From positions 186,001-250,000 of the forward strand of contig NZ_JACIGE010000005.1 in the NCBI RefSeq assembly GCF_014197755.1: a stretch of 64,000 bases of DNA, given 5' to 3'. The notes under the pieces are model-generated. The model did not search any database. It saw nothing but the letters and a program-made list of their open reading frames with translations, and had not been told where the DNA came from. Position 1 is the first letter of the stretch; every line of letters starts with the position of its first letter. This document shows positions 1-9,633 of the stretch, in pieces. This DNA is from Rhodocyclus tenuis (GTDB lineage Bacteria > Pseudomonadota > Gammaproteobacteria > Burkholderiales > Rhodocyclaceae). The position numbers and the translations under genes were made by a program.

Positions 1-98
1 CCGGCTGGTCCATCAGTCTGGTGGCCGGCGCTCAGTCGTCCGACGACTTCCGGCGAGCGGATTGCGCCGCCGCCGCATCGTCTGCGCCGGGTGGCTGA
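1..98 (+). other. Window edge; possible C-terminal end of a convergent gene
   Basis: One plus-strand frame is open from base 3 to a TGA at 96-98, one base before the stop codon of the DUF4139 gene on the opposite strand. The 31 residues visible (starting GWSISLVAGAQSS) match no family I recognise. It could be the tail of a convergent gene that begins outside the window, or simply a chance open frame in GC-rich DNA. Confidence 0.2.
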
Positions 99-1502
99 TC
101 ACCAGCGCACCCGTGCCGTGTAGTCGAGCGTGGCGGAGCCATTGGCCGGAACGCTCAGGTTCCAGACGGCAAGGAGTGCACTTTCTTTCGTGCTTTTCTG
201 CGTTTCCTGGACGATTTCCCAGTCGCCGGGCAGAGCTTCCTCGATGCGCACGCTGACCGCCTCGTCGCGCGCATTGCGCAGTTCGAGGTGGAAGGCGCTT
301 TCGGCCGATGTTTCGCCGAGCTTGCGGTAGCTCGTCTGCTTGCGCTCGACGCTGATGTCGAAGGCTTCGCCGAGTTTCAGGCGGACGTTCTCGTTCTTCG
401 CGGTATGCCCGATGCGGTCCTCGCCGACGAATTGCGCGCCGCCCTTGCTGTCGCGCGCATAAACGCGGATGACGCCGGCCGGCAGCGGCTTGCCGAGCTG
501 GCCCCCTTTGTTGGCGAACTCGATGAAGACCGCCGGCTTGATCTTCTCGGCGATTTGCCCGGAACGCTCGCGGTAGTAATAATCGGCGCCGGCCAGTACG
601 TAGTCGCGGCGCACCGGAATGCCGGCGGCCGAAAGCAGCGCAAGTTGCTTGCTCTGGTTGTCGGCGATGGTCGTCGGCCGCTCGAAGCTGTACAGGTGGT
701 AGTCGAGCAGCGATTCCTCGGCCACCTCAGCCGCCTTGGCGCGCAGCGCCGATGCGGCGTAGGCCAGCAGCGGTCGCGCCGGCGCCGCCCGGTTGAGCTT
801 GCCGGCGACCAGTTGCAGGCTGGCTTCCTCGTAGCTGGCGCCGCTGTGATTGTTCAGCGTCACCCAGGCGGAGAGGTCCATCGACTTGCCGTCGGCTGCG
901 AGGTTCGCCACATAATCGGCCTGCCACGACAGCCCGCCGCTCAGGTACGAGAGTTCCAGCGACTGGCTGCCGCCGGCAGCTTCGAGCAGGAGCGAGAGCG
1001 TCGGCCGGTCGCGCAGCGTGGCCGGAACACTGTCGAAGACGATGCGCCCGGGAGCGCCGGTTTCAATGCGGTCGGCAAAGCGCAGCACGGTGCCGTTGCT
1101 GGCGGCGAGGACGGTGGCTTTTTCGCGCCGCTCTTCGCCGGTGGTCGGATGCACGCGCAGGACGCTGACTTCGCGGCCGACGTATTTCTCGAGCAGTTTC
1201 TCGGGCGTCAGCAGATCGAAATCGAAGTTCTGTTCGAGCAGCGTCAGCGGACGGCCGTAAATGGCGCGCAGCATCGCCGTTTCCGGCCGCAACTGCGCCG
1301 ATACCTCGCGCAGGCTCAGACGCGACAGGCCGGCGGGCAGGGTGATCCGGCGTCTTTCCTTGATCAGCGCCAGATCGTCGTTGTAGACGGTGATCGCGGT
1401 GCTCTCGCGGTCGGCGCTGCCCGAAACAATTTCCGCCGTCCCGGCCGCTGCCGAAGCCGCGAATACTGTGGCCGCAATGAAGCCCAAAGTCCATTTCATC
1501 AT
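99..1502 (-). CDS. DUF4139 domain-containing exported protein
   Basis: A 467-residue protein starting MMKWTLGFIAATVFAASAAAG, a clear signal peptide, so it is probably periplasmic or envelope-associated. The body fits the DUF4139 family: an N-terminal segment containing TAITVYNDDLALIKERR and a C-terminal beta-rich segment ending LDYTARVRW. The start is supported by GGAGG about six bases upstream of the first of two adjacent ATGs. The frame stays open 30 codons further upstream, but that part looks non-coding and would bury the signal peptide. Biochemical function is unknown. It appears monocistronic. Confidence 0.8.
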   Translation of the reverse strand: MMKWTLGFIAATVFAASAAAGTAEIVSGSADRESTAITVYNDDLALIKERRRITLPAGLSRLSLREVSAQLRPETAMLRAIYGRPLTLLEQNFDFDLLTPEKLLEKYVGREVSVLRVHPTTGEERREKATVLAASNGTVLRFADRIETGAPGRIVFDSVPATLRDRPTLSLLLEAAGGSQSLELSYLSGGLSWQADYVANLAADGKSMDLSAWVTLNNHSGASYEEASLQLVAGKLNRAAPARPLLAYAASALRAKAAEVAEESLLDYHLYSFERPTTIADNQSKQLALLSAAGIPVRRDYVLAGADYYYRERSGQIAEKIKPAVFIEFANKGGQLGKPLPAGVIRVYARDSKGGAQFVGEDRIGHTAKNENVRLKLGEAFDISVERKQTSYRKLGETSAESAFHLELRNARDEAVSVRIEEALPGDWEIVQETQKSTKESALLAVWNLSVPANGSATLDYTARVRW

Positions 1503-1966
1503 CCTGTGCCTCCGCTCGTTTGAGGCCCAAGCATAACCCGGTGCAGTCGCCGCGTGGGCGCGGCGGCACTGCGCAGTGCTGATCGCCGGCAAGCCAGTAC
1601 CGGCCGATCTTCGGGCACATGCTGAGGGGGCTTTCGGCGTCGAGACAGCGTCATTCGCTGCTTGCCTGCGGCAATGAAAGTTGGCTTTCGTGCGTCCCGC
1701 TCGCTAAAATTCACGGTTCGATATTACTTTCCGCGTAGCGTTGCTGGCGTATTCGGCCGCGCGCAGCGCAGATGCTCAACTTTCTTGTGGCAAAAACGCG
1801 CAATGCGTAAGGAGTTCTCCGTGACTCCATGTGGCGCCTCCGCTCACCGGCTTGCCGGAGCCGGCGGGCTCGCCGCGACAGTGGTGGGCGCCCGTTCGCG
1901 GGCACCGTTCTGTCGGCTGCCCGAGCCACCGGAATCGCCGGCTGATGACATAAGCGACAGCCGCTG
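1503..1966. other. Intergenic region with a possible short coupled reading frame
   Basis: This lies between divergent genes and should hold both promoters. On the plus strand AAGGAG (1809-1814) stands six bases before a GTG (1821). That frame runs 48 codons to a TGA whose last base is the A of the ATG of the downstream sensor gene, a translational-coupling geometry. The segment also contains a GCCCG-TTCG-CGGGC hairpin around 1887-1900. The encoded peptide resembles nothing I know. I saw no riboswitch consensus or convincing promoter. Confidence 0.3.
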
Positions 1967-3433
1967 ATGTTCGTCAATGTCGATCCGGCCATTGCGGCCG
2001 CGCGCTATCGCGCCATCGGCGATTCGCTGGCCGAGGGCGTCGTCGTCTTTGACGCCGGTGGTGACGTTCTGGCGTGCAATGCGCGCGCCGAGGCAATGCT
2101 CGGCATGACCGAGGAGCAGATGCTCGGCCGGCACGTCGACGGCAGTTGTTGGCGCCTGCTCGGCGAAGACGGCGCGCCGCTGCCACCTGCCAAACGGCCC
2201 GACCGGGTGAGCTTGCAGACCGGGCAGGTGCTGACCGGTGTCGTCATCGGCTTGCAGCGTGGCGACGGCGGCATCGCCTGGCTGTCGGTCAGTACCGCTC
2301 CGTGGGCGCTTGACGATTCGCCGACGATGGCCGGCGTCGTGGCAACGCTTCTCGACATTACGGAGCAGAAACTGGCGACCGAGTCGTTGCTCGAGAGCGA
2401 ACAGCGCTTCCGCCAGGCTTTCGATAATGCGCCGGTGGGCATGGCCATTTACTCGCCGGATGGTCGTTTGCTCAGCGTCAATCCATGGCTTTGCCGGATG
2501 ATGGGCTACAGCGAGGCGGAATTGCGGACCCTCTCTCCCGAGCAATGCACGCCTCCCGCCGACCTGGCCCGCGAACTCAGTTTGCACGGCCAGCTTCTAC
2601 GCGGTGAACTGAGCAGCGTCAGCTTCTAGAAAACGCTGATCTGTCGCGACGGTTTGCGGCTGGTCGTGCGCAAGAATCTGTCGGTAGTGCGCAACGCGCT
2701 GGCGCGCCCGGTGAAGCTCATCGGCCAGATCGAGGATATTTCCGGGCTCAAGGAAGCCCAGTCGGCGGCCTTTTCGCGCAGCCTGGTCGCTGCCCAGGAA
2801 GCAGAACGCAAGCGGATTGCGCACGAACTGCACGACGAAATCGGCCAGTCGCTGACGGCGCTGAAGATTACCCTCGGCAGAGCGCGGAAAGTGGTCAGCG
2901 AACCCTCTGCGCAGGAATCGCTCGACCACGCGCAATGGATCATCAGTAGTCTGATGAACGAGATTCGTGGAATCGCGCATCGCCTGCGCCCGCCGGAACT
3001 CGACCAACTCGGCCTGACCGCGACCTTGCGGACCTACCTGGAAAAGACGCTCAGGGCCGGCGATGTCAAGATTTCCTTCACCTCGGACGTCGGCGACGCG
3101 CGTTTTTCGCCCGATATCGAATTGTGCTGTTTCCGCGTCACGCAGGAGGCGGCGACCAATTGTTTGCGTCATGCCGCAGCGCGGCGCTTCGAAGTCGAGC
3201 TGCGGCTCGAGTCAGAACGCCTGTGCTTGACGATTCGCGACGACGGCGCCGGTTTCGATCTTGCCGCGCAGAAAGACAGCGGATCGCTCGGCCTGATCGG
3301 CATGCGTGAGCGGGTCAAGGCGGTCGGTGGCAAGCTGGTGATCAATTCCTGTCCGCGGCTGGGCACCGAAATCCTGGCCCGTTTTCCCATCCGCTTTTTC
3401 ACCGGCGTGCCCATTGCTGGAGCCTCTTCATGA
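1967..3433 (+). pseudogene. NarX/UhpB-type PAS sensor histidine kinase interrupted by an in-frame TAG
   Basis: Two segments in the same frame together encode a normal sensor kinase of about 488 codons. The first (1967-2629) holds two PAS domains. The second holds the end of PAS2, a HisKA_3 dimerisation/phosphoacceptor region (AHELHDEIGQSLTALKI) and a HATPase domain (EAATNCLRHA, DDGAGFD, GSLGLIGMRERV). They are separated only by TAG at 2627-2629, inside PAS2 just after GELSSVSF. The sequence following, KTLICRDG, is still good PAS sequence, so no bases are lost; a GAG-to-TAG transversion is the simplest origin. A TTG at 2654 could restart translation. The last four bases overlap the response-regulator start, so this was a kinase-regulator pair. 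It may be a true nonsense mutation, a readthrough site or a sequencing error. Confidence 0.75.
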
Positions 3434-4071
3434 ACATCCGGGCCGTTCTGGCAGACGATCATCAACTGGTGCGTGCCGGCGTCGCCGCGCTGCTGCGTGA
3501 AAGCGGCAAGGTCGACGTTGTCGGCGAGGCCGCCAATGCCGAAGAGGCCATCAGCCTGGTGCGCGAGCTGAAGCCGGATCTGCTGCTGCTCGATATCGCC
3601 ATGCCCGGCATGTCCGGGCTCGAGGCGCTGGCGCTGCTCAACCCCGAGCAGCCCGGCTTGCGCGTCATCCTGCTGTCGATGTTCGCCAGCGAGGAATACG
3701 TGCTGCGCGCCTTTCTCCAGGGCGCCGCCGGCTACCTGCTGAAGGATTCGGCGCCCGAGGAACTGCTGCTTGCCGTCACTGCCGTGATGCGCGGCGACAT
3801 CTGGCTTTCCGCCGCAATATCGAAGCTGGTGGTGAACGGCCTGCTGGCGCCCGGAGGCAGCCTGGAACGAAATCCGGCGCTTACCAGCCGCCAGCAGCAG
3901 GTGCTGAAACTGATCGCGTCGGGGAAAAGCACGCGCGCCATCGGCAGCGAACTCCACCTGAGCGTCAAGACGGTTGAAACGCATCGCGCGCAAATCATGG
4001 ACAAGCTCGACATTCACGACCTTGCCGGTCTGGTGCGTTATGCGATTCGCCAAGGCATGGTTCCTTTGTGA
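3430..4071 (+). CDS. NarL/FixJ-family response regulator
   Basis: This 213-residue protein has an N-terminal receiver domain (acidic pair in VLADDHQLV, phosphoacceptor Asp in LLLLDIAMPGMSG, conserved Lys in YLLKDSAPEE) and a C-terminal LuxR-type helix-turn-helix (LTSRQQQVLKLIASGKS, LHLSVKTVETHRAQIMDKL). It is a cytoplasmic DNA-binding regulator activated by phosphorylation. Its ATG overlaps the TGA of the interrupted sensor kinase (ATGA), which identifies the cognate kinase. Because the kinase is broken, this regulator may now be orphaned or use another donor. Target genes are unknown. Confidence 0.9.
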   Translation: MNIRAVLADDHQLVRAGVAALLRESGKVDVVGEAANAEEAISLVRELKPDLLLLDIAMPGMSGLEALALLNPEQPGLRVILLSMFASEEYVLRAFLQGAAGYLLKDSAPEELLLAVTAVMRGDIWLSAAISKLVVNGLLAPGGSLERNPALTSRQQQVLKLIASGKSTRAIGSELHLSVKTVETHRAQIMDKLDIHDLAGLVRYAIRQGMVPL

Positions 4072-4115
4072 GCGTGCTGTCGGTCTGATACGAAGGCCGG
4101 TAATTTCTCCCGGAC

Positions 4116-4134
4116 AATCAGGGTTTTCCTGATT
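4116..4134 (+). terminator. Small hairpin after the response-regulator gene
   Basis: AATCAGG and CCTGATT form a 7-bp perfect stem around a GTTTT loop, 45 bases past the regulator stop codon. There is no T tract immediately after, so it is at best a weak terminator. Confidence 0.3.
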
Positions 4135-4237
4135 GCTCCGCTTCTTGTCGGCCCCCAATAATTCGTGTGCATATTTCGCGTCAGGCACGGGAATCGCCCG
4201 GCGAATGTTTCATGGCTGCGAATCACGGGGGAAGAAA

Positions 4238-5860
4238 ATGCAATTTGGCACTATGGGGGTGAAGGCCCGCCTTGGCCTGATCACCGCGGTCGCCTTGGTC
4301 GGCCTGCTGGCGGTTGGTGTCTATTCGCTCTTCGATCTGCGCACGAGCATGCTCGAGGATCGCAATGTGCAGATCCAGTCCCTGAGCGCCGCCGCCGGCG
4401 GCGTCGTCGAGCGTGCTCATGAACTGGCGCGCACGGGTGTGCTGAGCGAAGCCGATGCCAAAAAGCAGGCGATCGAAAATCTGCGCGCGATGAAATTCGG
4501 TGCCGGCGACTACTTCTTCATCTTCGACCGCGATCACAACGTCCTGATGAACGCCGGCCAGGCGCAAATGGAAGGCAAGTCGGGTGCCGACAACGTCCTG
4601 ATCCGCGACCTCGTTGCCGCGGCGCTGGCCAGGCCGGAAGGGGGCTTTGTCAATTACCGCATTGCCCGCCCCGGCGACTCGGCGGCGGTTCCCAAAACCT
4701 CGGTGGCGGTTGAGTTCAAGCCCTGGGGCTGGATCTACGGCACCGGCATCTACGTCGACGACGTCGATGCCGCTTTCTGGTCGCAGGGCGGCAAGATCGG
4801 CGCGATGATCGTCGTCGCCTTGTTCCTGCTGAGTGCCTTTGCTTACTTCGAGGGGAAGTCGCTGATGCGCCAGCTGGGGGGCGAGCCGTCGCTGGCGTCG
4901 GCTGTCGCCGCGCGCATCGCCGACGGTGATCTTGCTTCGCCGGTCGGCGATGCGTCGGCGCCGGATGACAGCCTGATCCATTCGATGGCGACCATGCAGG
5001 AGCGCCTGAAAGGCGTCTTCGCGCAGATCAACACGCTGGCGGCGCGCCTTGCGGTCGACGCCAATCAGCTGTCGGTCGCTTCCGAAGAAATCCGTCAGGC
5101 GTCCGAGGTTCAGTCGAATTCAACGTCGGCGACGGCGGCGTCAATCGAGGAAATGACAGTGAGCATCCACGAGGTATCACAGATCGCCCGTGTTACCGAA
5201 GAGAACTCAAGCAAGGCGGCACACCTTGCCGAACAAGGAAAGATGCTGGTCAATGCCTCTGCCGAGCAGATTGCCAAGGCGCTGGGAACGGTGGCTTCTT
5301 CTGCGGAAGAGATCCGCCAGCTTGAGGCGCGTTCGCAGGAGATCGGCAGCATCGCCGGCGTTATCCGCGAGATCGCCGAGCAGACCAATCTGCTGGCGCT
5401 CAACGCCGCGATCGAAGCCGCCCGCGCGGGAGAGCAAGGGCGCGGCTTCGCCGTCGTTGCCGATGAGGTGCGCAAACTGGCCGAGCGGACGAGCAAGGCG
5501 ACCGGCGAAATCACGGTGATGATCGCTGCGGTGCAGGCCGGAACGCACAGCGCCGTCGGCGCGATGGAAGCGTCGGTACCGCAGGTCGAGACCGGGCTCG
5601 ACAAGGCTCGCCAGGCCGGCGAACTGCTCGAATCGATCCTGGCGCAGACCACCGATTCGCGCGACCGGGCGCGCGAAGTCGCGTCGGCGACCCAGGAGCA
5701 GGCGACGGTTGCCGCCGATATCGCGCGCAACGTCGAAAGCATTTCCTCGATGACCGAGGAAACCAACGCGACGATCCAGAACAATGCGGCGTCGGCGAAA
5801 GCGCTCGACCGGCTCTCGGCGGACCTTGGTCACGCGGTCGAGTATTTCCGCATTGTCTGA
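4238..5860 (+). CDS. Methyl-accepting chemotaxis protein with single-Cache sensor
   Basis: A 540-residue chemoreceptor. A first membrane helix (about residues 12-30) is followed by a periplasmic segment of single-Cache type ([31 protein letters not shown]), a second membrane helix (about 190-210) and a cytoplasmic signalling domain. The conserved hairpin tip is intact ([38 protein letters not shown]) and should couple the receptor to CheA/CheW. The start chosen follows GGGGGAAGAAA; the frame extends 35 codons upstream without a better ribosome site. No che genes lie nearby. The ligand cannot be told from sequence; Cache domains of this kind often bind small carboxylates. Confidence 0.9.
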   Translation: MQFGTMGVKARLGLITAVALVGLLAVGVYSLFDLRTSMLEDRNVQIQSLSAAAGGVVERAHELARTGVLSEADAKKQAIENLRAMKFGAGDYFFIFDRDHNVLMNAGQAQMEGKSGADNVLIRDLVAAALARPEGGFVNYRIARPGDSAAVPKTSVAVEFKPWGWIYGTGIYVDDVDAAFWSQGGKIGAMIVVALFLLSAFAYFEGKSLMRQLGGEPSLASAVAARIADGDLASPVGDASAPDDSLIHSMATMQERLKGVFAQINTLAARLAVDANQLSVASEEIRQASEVQSNSTSATAASIEEMTVSIHEVSQIARVTEENSSKAAHLAEQGKMLVNASAEQIAKALGTVASSAEEIRQLEARSQEIGSIAGVIREIAEQTNLLALNAAIEAARAGEQGRGFAVVADEVRKLAERTSKATGEITVMIAAVQAGTHSAVGAMEASVPQVETGLDKARQAGELLESILAQTTDSRDRAREVASATQEQATVAADIARNVESISSMTEETNATIQNNAASAKALDRLSADLGHAVEYFRIV

Positions 5861-5905
5861 GCACGCCGCACACATGTTGCTGACGATCGATCGGCGAGAT
5901 TCCAC

Positions 5906-8662
5906 ATGAGGCGCAGGACATTTGCGGCCGATGATCTGCTCACCATTCTCTGGGGGCTGGAACGGCTGGGGCGTCTGACCGGCATCGATCTCGACATCGT
6001 TGAGGCGGCGGTGCAGCGCGTTGCCAGCGGCGCGCAGCTGCTTGACGGCGAGCGTTCGCCCGCTGAGTGCCGCTCAGCGGCGCCTGCGGCGAACGCCGGC
6101 TGCCTTGTCGCCCGGGTGAGCCGGGCTGGCGCGCCCGTCGCCGATCTGGTCGCGCGCCGGGCTGGCGCGGCGGCGGACGCCTTCGCGGCGCAGCCGCCGG
6201 CGGCCAACGATGACGAGCGGCTGCCGCTGCTTTGCGGCGAAGACCTGCCGGCGATACTGGCTTTTGCCGCCGACATCGCCCGCACTCTCGCCGAAAACGG
6301 ATGCCTGCGCTGCGATTCGCGCCAGCTCACAGAACTGCTGCGCCTCGCTGCGCGGGCGGCCGCTCGCGATCTGCTCGCGGGCGGTCAGGCAAGACCGCCA
6401 AAGGCGCTGGTGCGTGCGCGGGAAAGCACTAGGATCGCGGCGCTCGAGGCCGATGTCCGGCATGGTGCAGAGATCATCGACGGCCTGCCGTGCATCGTCT
6501 ATTCCTTTGACGAGCAGGGGCGTCTGCGCGGCTGGAACCGTACCTTTCGCGAGGTTTCCGGGTACGCCGAGGAAGAACTGGCGCTGAAGCCCTTGCGCGA
6601 GTTCATCGCCGACGACGGCTTTGGCTTCCTGGCTGCCTCGCTCGCGGCCTCCGCGGGCAGCAGCGATGCGCGTACGGAAGCCCAGTTCCTCACGCGCCAG
6701 GGCGAGCGGATTCCCTACCTGTTTACGGTGCGTTGCGTACCGGGAGCGGATGGCGGCTTGAAGGTCGGCATTGGTCTGAACATCGCCGAGCGCAAGCAGG
6801 CCGAGGCACTGCGCGACAAACTCACGCGCGCGCTACGCCTGCTTGGCGAGTGCAATGCCGCGCTGTTGCGTGCGGAAACCGAGCAGGCGCTGATCGACGA
6901 GGTGTGCCAGTTGATCGTCAGCACCGGTGGCTATCGCATGGCCTGGGTGGGCTACGCCGAGAGTGACGAGAACAGGAATGTCTGCCCGGTCAGCTTCGCC
7001 GGCAGCAACGATGGATTCCTCGACGGCGTACGCATTCTCTGGGAAGACTCGGAACTGGGGCGTGGTCCGACCGGTACGGCGATCCGTTCCGGGGTCGCCC
7101 AGGTGTGCCGCTCGATCGCGCAGAACCCGGCCTGCGCGCCCTGGCTGGAAGCCGCCAGGCAGCGCGACTATGTGGCAACCGTCGCCATTCCCTTGCTCGC
7201 CGAGCAGCGGGCATTCGGCTCTCTGGGCATCTATTCCTCCGATCCGGACTCGTTTGCCGGCGACGAGGTCGCGCTGCTCAACGATCTGGCGAGCAATCTG
7301 GCGTATGGCATCCAGAGCCTGCGCAGTCGCGCACGGCGCGACGCTGCCGAGCGACAGCTCGCTTTTCTGGCACATCACGATCCGCTGACCGGGCTGCCCA
7401 ATCGCGTTCTCTTGCGCCAGCGTTTTGCCGAGTCGCTCGCTGCCGCGGAAATCGCGGGCTCGGGAATGGCGCTGTTCTATCTCGATCTCGACAGCTTCAA
7501 GCAGGTCAACGACAGTTTTGGTCATGATGTCGGCGACCGCCTGCTGGTCGCGCTGGTCGCCCGCCTGCAGAGTTGTCTGCGCCACGGCGATCTCGTCGGG
7601 CGCTACGACAGCGATGCCTTTGTCGGCGTGCTCATCGACGCTGGCGATCCGGCGATCATCGACCGCCAGATGAACACGCTGCTCGATGCGGTCGCTGCAC
7701 CGCTGGAGATTGCCGGACACACACTGCACATCTCATGTTGTGCCGGAATCAGCCGTTATCCGGACGACGGGACCGATTTCGATACGCTGCTGCGCAAGGC
7801 CGACGCGGCGCTGTGCCATGCCAAGGACAGCGCGCCCGGCGTCAGTCGCTTTTTCGAATCGCGGATGAGCCGTGATGCGCTGGCGCTGATGCAGATCCAG
7901 AGCCGCCTGCGCCAGGCGCTGGCGCAGGAAAAGTTCATATTGCATTTTCAGCCGCAAATTGATGTGATCGCCAATAAAGTTGTCGGTTTTGAGGCGTTGG
8001 TGCGCTGGATTGACGAAAATGGCGAACTTGTTCCACCGGGAAGTTTCATAGCAGCAGCAGAGGAAAGCGGTTTGATCGTGCCGCTGGGCAAGTGGGTTCT
8101 GGGCGAAGCCTGTCGGCAAGGGCGGGAATGGCTGGACGCCGGTTTGCCACAGTTTTCGGTGGCGGTGAATATGTCGGCGCAGCAGTTCAAACATGGCGGC
8201 ATTCTCGAAACGGTGGCTGAAGTTCTGACGAGTACGGGTTTTCCCGCTGGATTGCTCGAACTTGAACTGACCGAATCGATTTTGTTGCAGGATACGGAAC
8301 TGGTCATGCAGACCCTCGGGGAACTCAAGCTCATGGGTGTCAAACTGTCGATCGACGATTTCGGTACCGGTTATTCGAGCCTGTCCTACCTGAAACGCCT
8401 GGCCGTCGATAAGCTCAAGATCGATCAGTCATTCGTCCGCGATCTCGGAGAGAGTGCCGACGATTCGGCCATCGTCAGGGCGATCATCCAGCTTGGCCAC
8501 ACCCTGCAGCTGTCGGTGATCGCCGAAGGAGTCGAGACCGACCGGCAACTGGCGTTTCTGCGCAGCTTCGGATGTAATCAGGCACAGGGGTATCTGTTCA
8601 GCCGTCCGTTGCCGGCGGAAGATATACCCGATTACGTTTTGCAGCGGGCGAGCGTTTCCTGA
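5906..8662 (+). CDS. PAS-GAF-GGDEF-EAL protein; degenerate GGDEF, intact EAL
   Basis: A 918-residue soluble signalling protein. An N-terminal region of about 185 residues is unrecognised. It is followed by a PAS domain (IVYSFDEQGRLRGWNRTF), a GAF-like domain (VCQLIVSTGGYRMAWVGYAE), a GGDEF domain and an EAL domain. In the GGDEF domain the signature is RYDSDAF instead of the expected RLGGDEF: both glycines and the catalytic glutamate are lost, so cyclic-di-GMP synthesis is very unlikely. The EAL domain keeps its motifs (GFEALVRW, NMSAQQF, ELTES, DDFGTGYSSLSYLK, KIDQSFV, VIAEGVET), so the protein should hydrolyse cyclic di-GMP under PAS/GAF control. It may belong functionally with the upstream chemoreceptor, but this is only proximity. 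Confidence 0.88.
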   Translation: MRRRTFAADDLLTILWGLERLGRLTGIDLDIVEAAVQRVASGAQLLDGERSPAECRSAAPAANAGCLVARVSRAGAPVADLVARRAGAAADAFAAQPPAANDDERLPLLCGEDLPAILAFAADIARTLAENGCLRCDSRQLTELLRLAARAAARDLLAGGQARPPKALVRARESTRIAALEADVRHGAEIIDGLPCIVYSFDEQGRLRGWNRTFREVSGYAEEELALKPLREFIADDGFGFLAASLAASAGSSDARTEAQFLTRQGERIPYLFTVRCVPGADGGLKVGIGLNIAERKQAEALRDKLTRALRLLGECNAALLRAETEQALIDEVCQLIVSTGGYRMAWVGYAESDENRNVCPVSFAGSNDGFLDGVRILWEDSELGRGPTGTAIRSGVAQVCRSIAQNPACAPWLEAARQRDYVATVAIPLLAEQRAFGSLGIYSSDPDSFAGDEVALLNDLASNLAYGIQSLRSRARRDAAERQLAFLAHHDPLTGLPNRVLLRQRFAESLAAAEIAGSGMALFYLDLDSFKQVNDSFGHDVGDRLLVALVARLQSCLRHGDLVGRYDSDAFVGVLIDAGDPAIIDRQMNTLLDAVAAPLEIAGHTLHISCCAGISRYPDDGTDFDTLLRKADAALCHAKDSAPGVSRFFESRMSRDALALMQIQSRLRQALAQEKFILHFQPQIDVIANKVVGFEALVRWIDENGELVPPGSFIAAAEESGLIVPLGKWVLGEACRQGREWLDAGLPQFSVAVNMSAQQFKHGGILETVAEVLTSTGFPAGLLELELTESILLQDTELVMQTLGELKLMGVKLSIDDFGTGYSSLSYLKRLAVDKLKIDQSFVRDLGESADDSAIVRAIIQLGHTLQLSVIAEGVETDRQLAFLRSFGCNQAQGYLFSRPLPAEDIPDYVLQRASVS

Positions 8663-8688
8663 ATGCAATCTTTTCGACGAGGTGCACA

Positions 8689-9408
8689 ATGGGGATGAGC
8701 AAAGACCAGATTTCTGCGCCGCCGTGTGAGTTAGCCGGCGGCGACTCGCGCGAGGCGAGCGCCGGGCCGGCAAATACCGCAGCCGCGAAACGTTCACGCC
8801 GCGTGCCGGCCCTGGCGCACAGCCCGGCCATGCAGCGCATCGTCGCCGTGATTCAGCGCAAATCGGAAATGTCGGTGGCCGACATTTCGGCCGAGGCTTT
8901 CGTCGGCGTCACGACGCTGGCCTGCGGCGGCTATCTGCGGCAACTGAAAGCGGCCGGGCTGATTCATATCAGCGGCTGGCGCAAGACGCGCCGCGGTTTC
9001 TCGACGCCGCTGTACAGTCTCGGTAATCAGGCCGATCTGCCGCGGCCCGAGTACAGCGATCAGGAACGCGACTGTCCGGGGATGGACCGGATCGTCGAGG
9101 CCTTGCTGCATTACGGGCCGGCGACGTATCCCGAACTGGCGAAGATCAGCGGCCTGTCGCGGCATACCTTGAAGAACTCGGGCTACCTGCAAGCCTTGCG
9201 CGCACAGCAGCGGATCTTCATCAGTGCCTGGCGGCGTTCGCGCAACGGGCCGATGCAGGCGGTGTACGCGCTGGCGCCGGGAAGCGATGCGCCGAAGCCG
9301 GCCAAACTGACGGTGGCGGAAAAGAACCGGCACTGTCGCGAGCGCAAGCGGGTGCTGCAGGGCGATCGCTGTCTGCTCGCACAGTTGAACGGGCTGGCCA
9401 GCAGCTGA
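8689..9408 (+). CDS. Protein with two tandem winged-helix DNA-binding repeats
   Basis: This 239-residue protein is built from a duplicated unit. Repeat A runs from about residue 45 (MQRIVAVI...ADISAEAFVGVTTLACGGYLRQLKAAG, ...ISGWRKTRRG, ...PLYSLG). Repeat B starts near residue 128 (MDRIVEAL...LAKISGLSRHTLKNSGYLQALRA, ...ISAWRRSRNG, ...AVYALAPG). Each looks like a helix-turn-helix plus wing, and the C-terminus is basic. Single units of this type resemble small winged-helix proteins I recall from betaproteobacterial phages, but no other phage gene is present. The start follows GAGGTG at suitable spacing. I assign no function beyond probable DNA binding. Confidence 0.6.
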   Translation: MGMSKDQISAPPCELAGGDSREASAGPANTAAAKRSRRVPALAHSPAMQRIVAVIQRKSEMSVADISAEAFVGVTTLACGGYLRQLKAAGLIHISGWRKTRRGFSTPLYSLGNQADLPRPEYSDQERDCPGMDRIVEALLHYGPATYPELAKISGLSRHTLKNSGYLQALRAQQRIFISAWRRSRNGPMQAVYALAPGSDAPKPAKLTVAEKNRHCRERKRVLQGDRCLLAQLNGLASS

Positions 9409-9633
9409 TTCTTCGCCTGCCTCGTCTTGCGCGCCAGTCTTCCTGGCGGCGGCTGCTGCGCTTCGCGATCAAGACAAGCCGGCCTCGGCTTGACGGCCGA
9501 CACGCTTGGCGGTGCATGGTGGTCGCCATGGCACTGCCGAATGGTTCATAATTCGCCCTCTCCCGGTTTTCGCTCCTTCCGCCTGCCGGTGGCAGCCCCG
9601 CTTGCCGGCCACTTATCTGTCCAGGTTCCTGCC

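Noticed and set aside
288-1523. A 411-codon plus-strand open frame opposite the DUF4139 gene
   Set aside because: The minus strand has a signal peptide, a ribosome site and family similarity; the plus frame has none.
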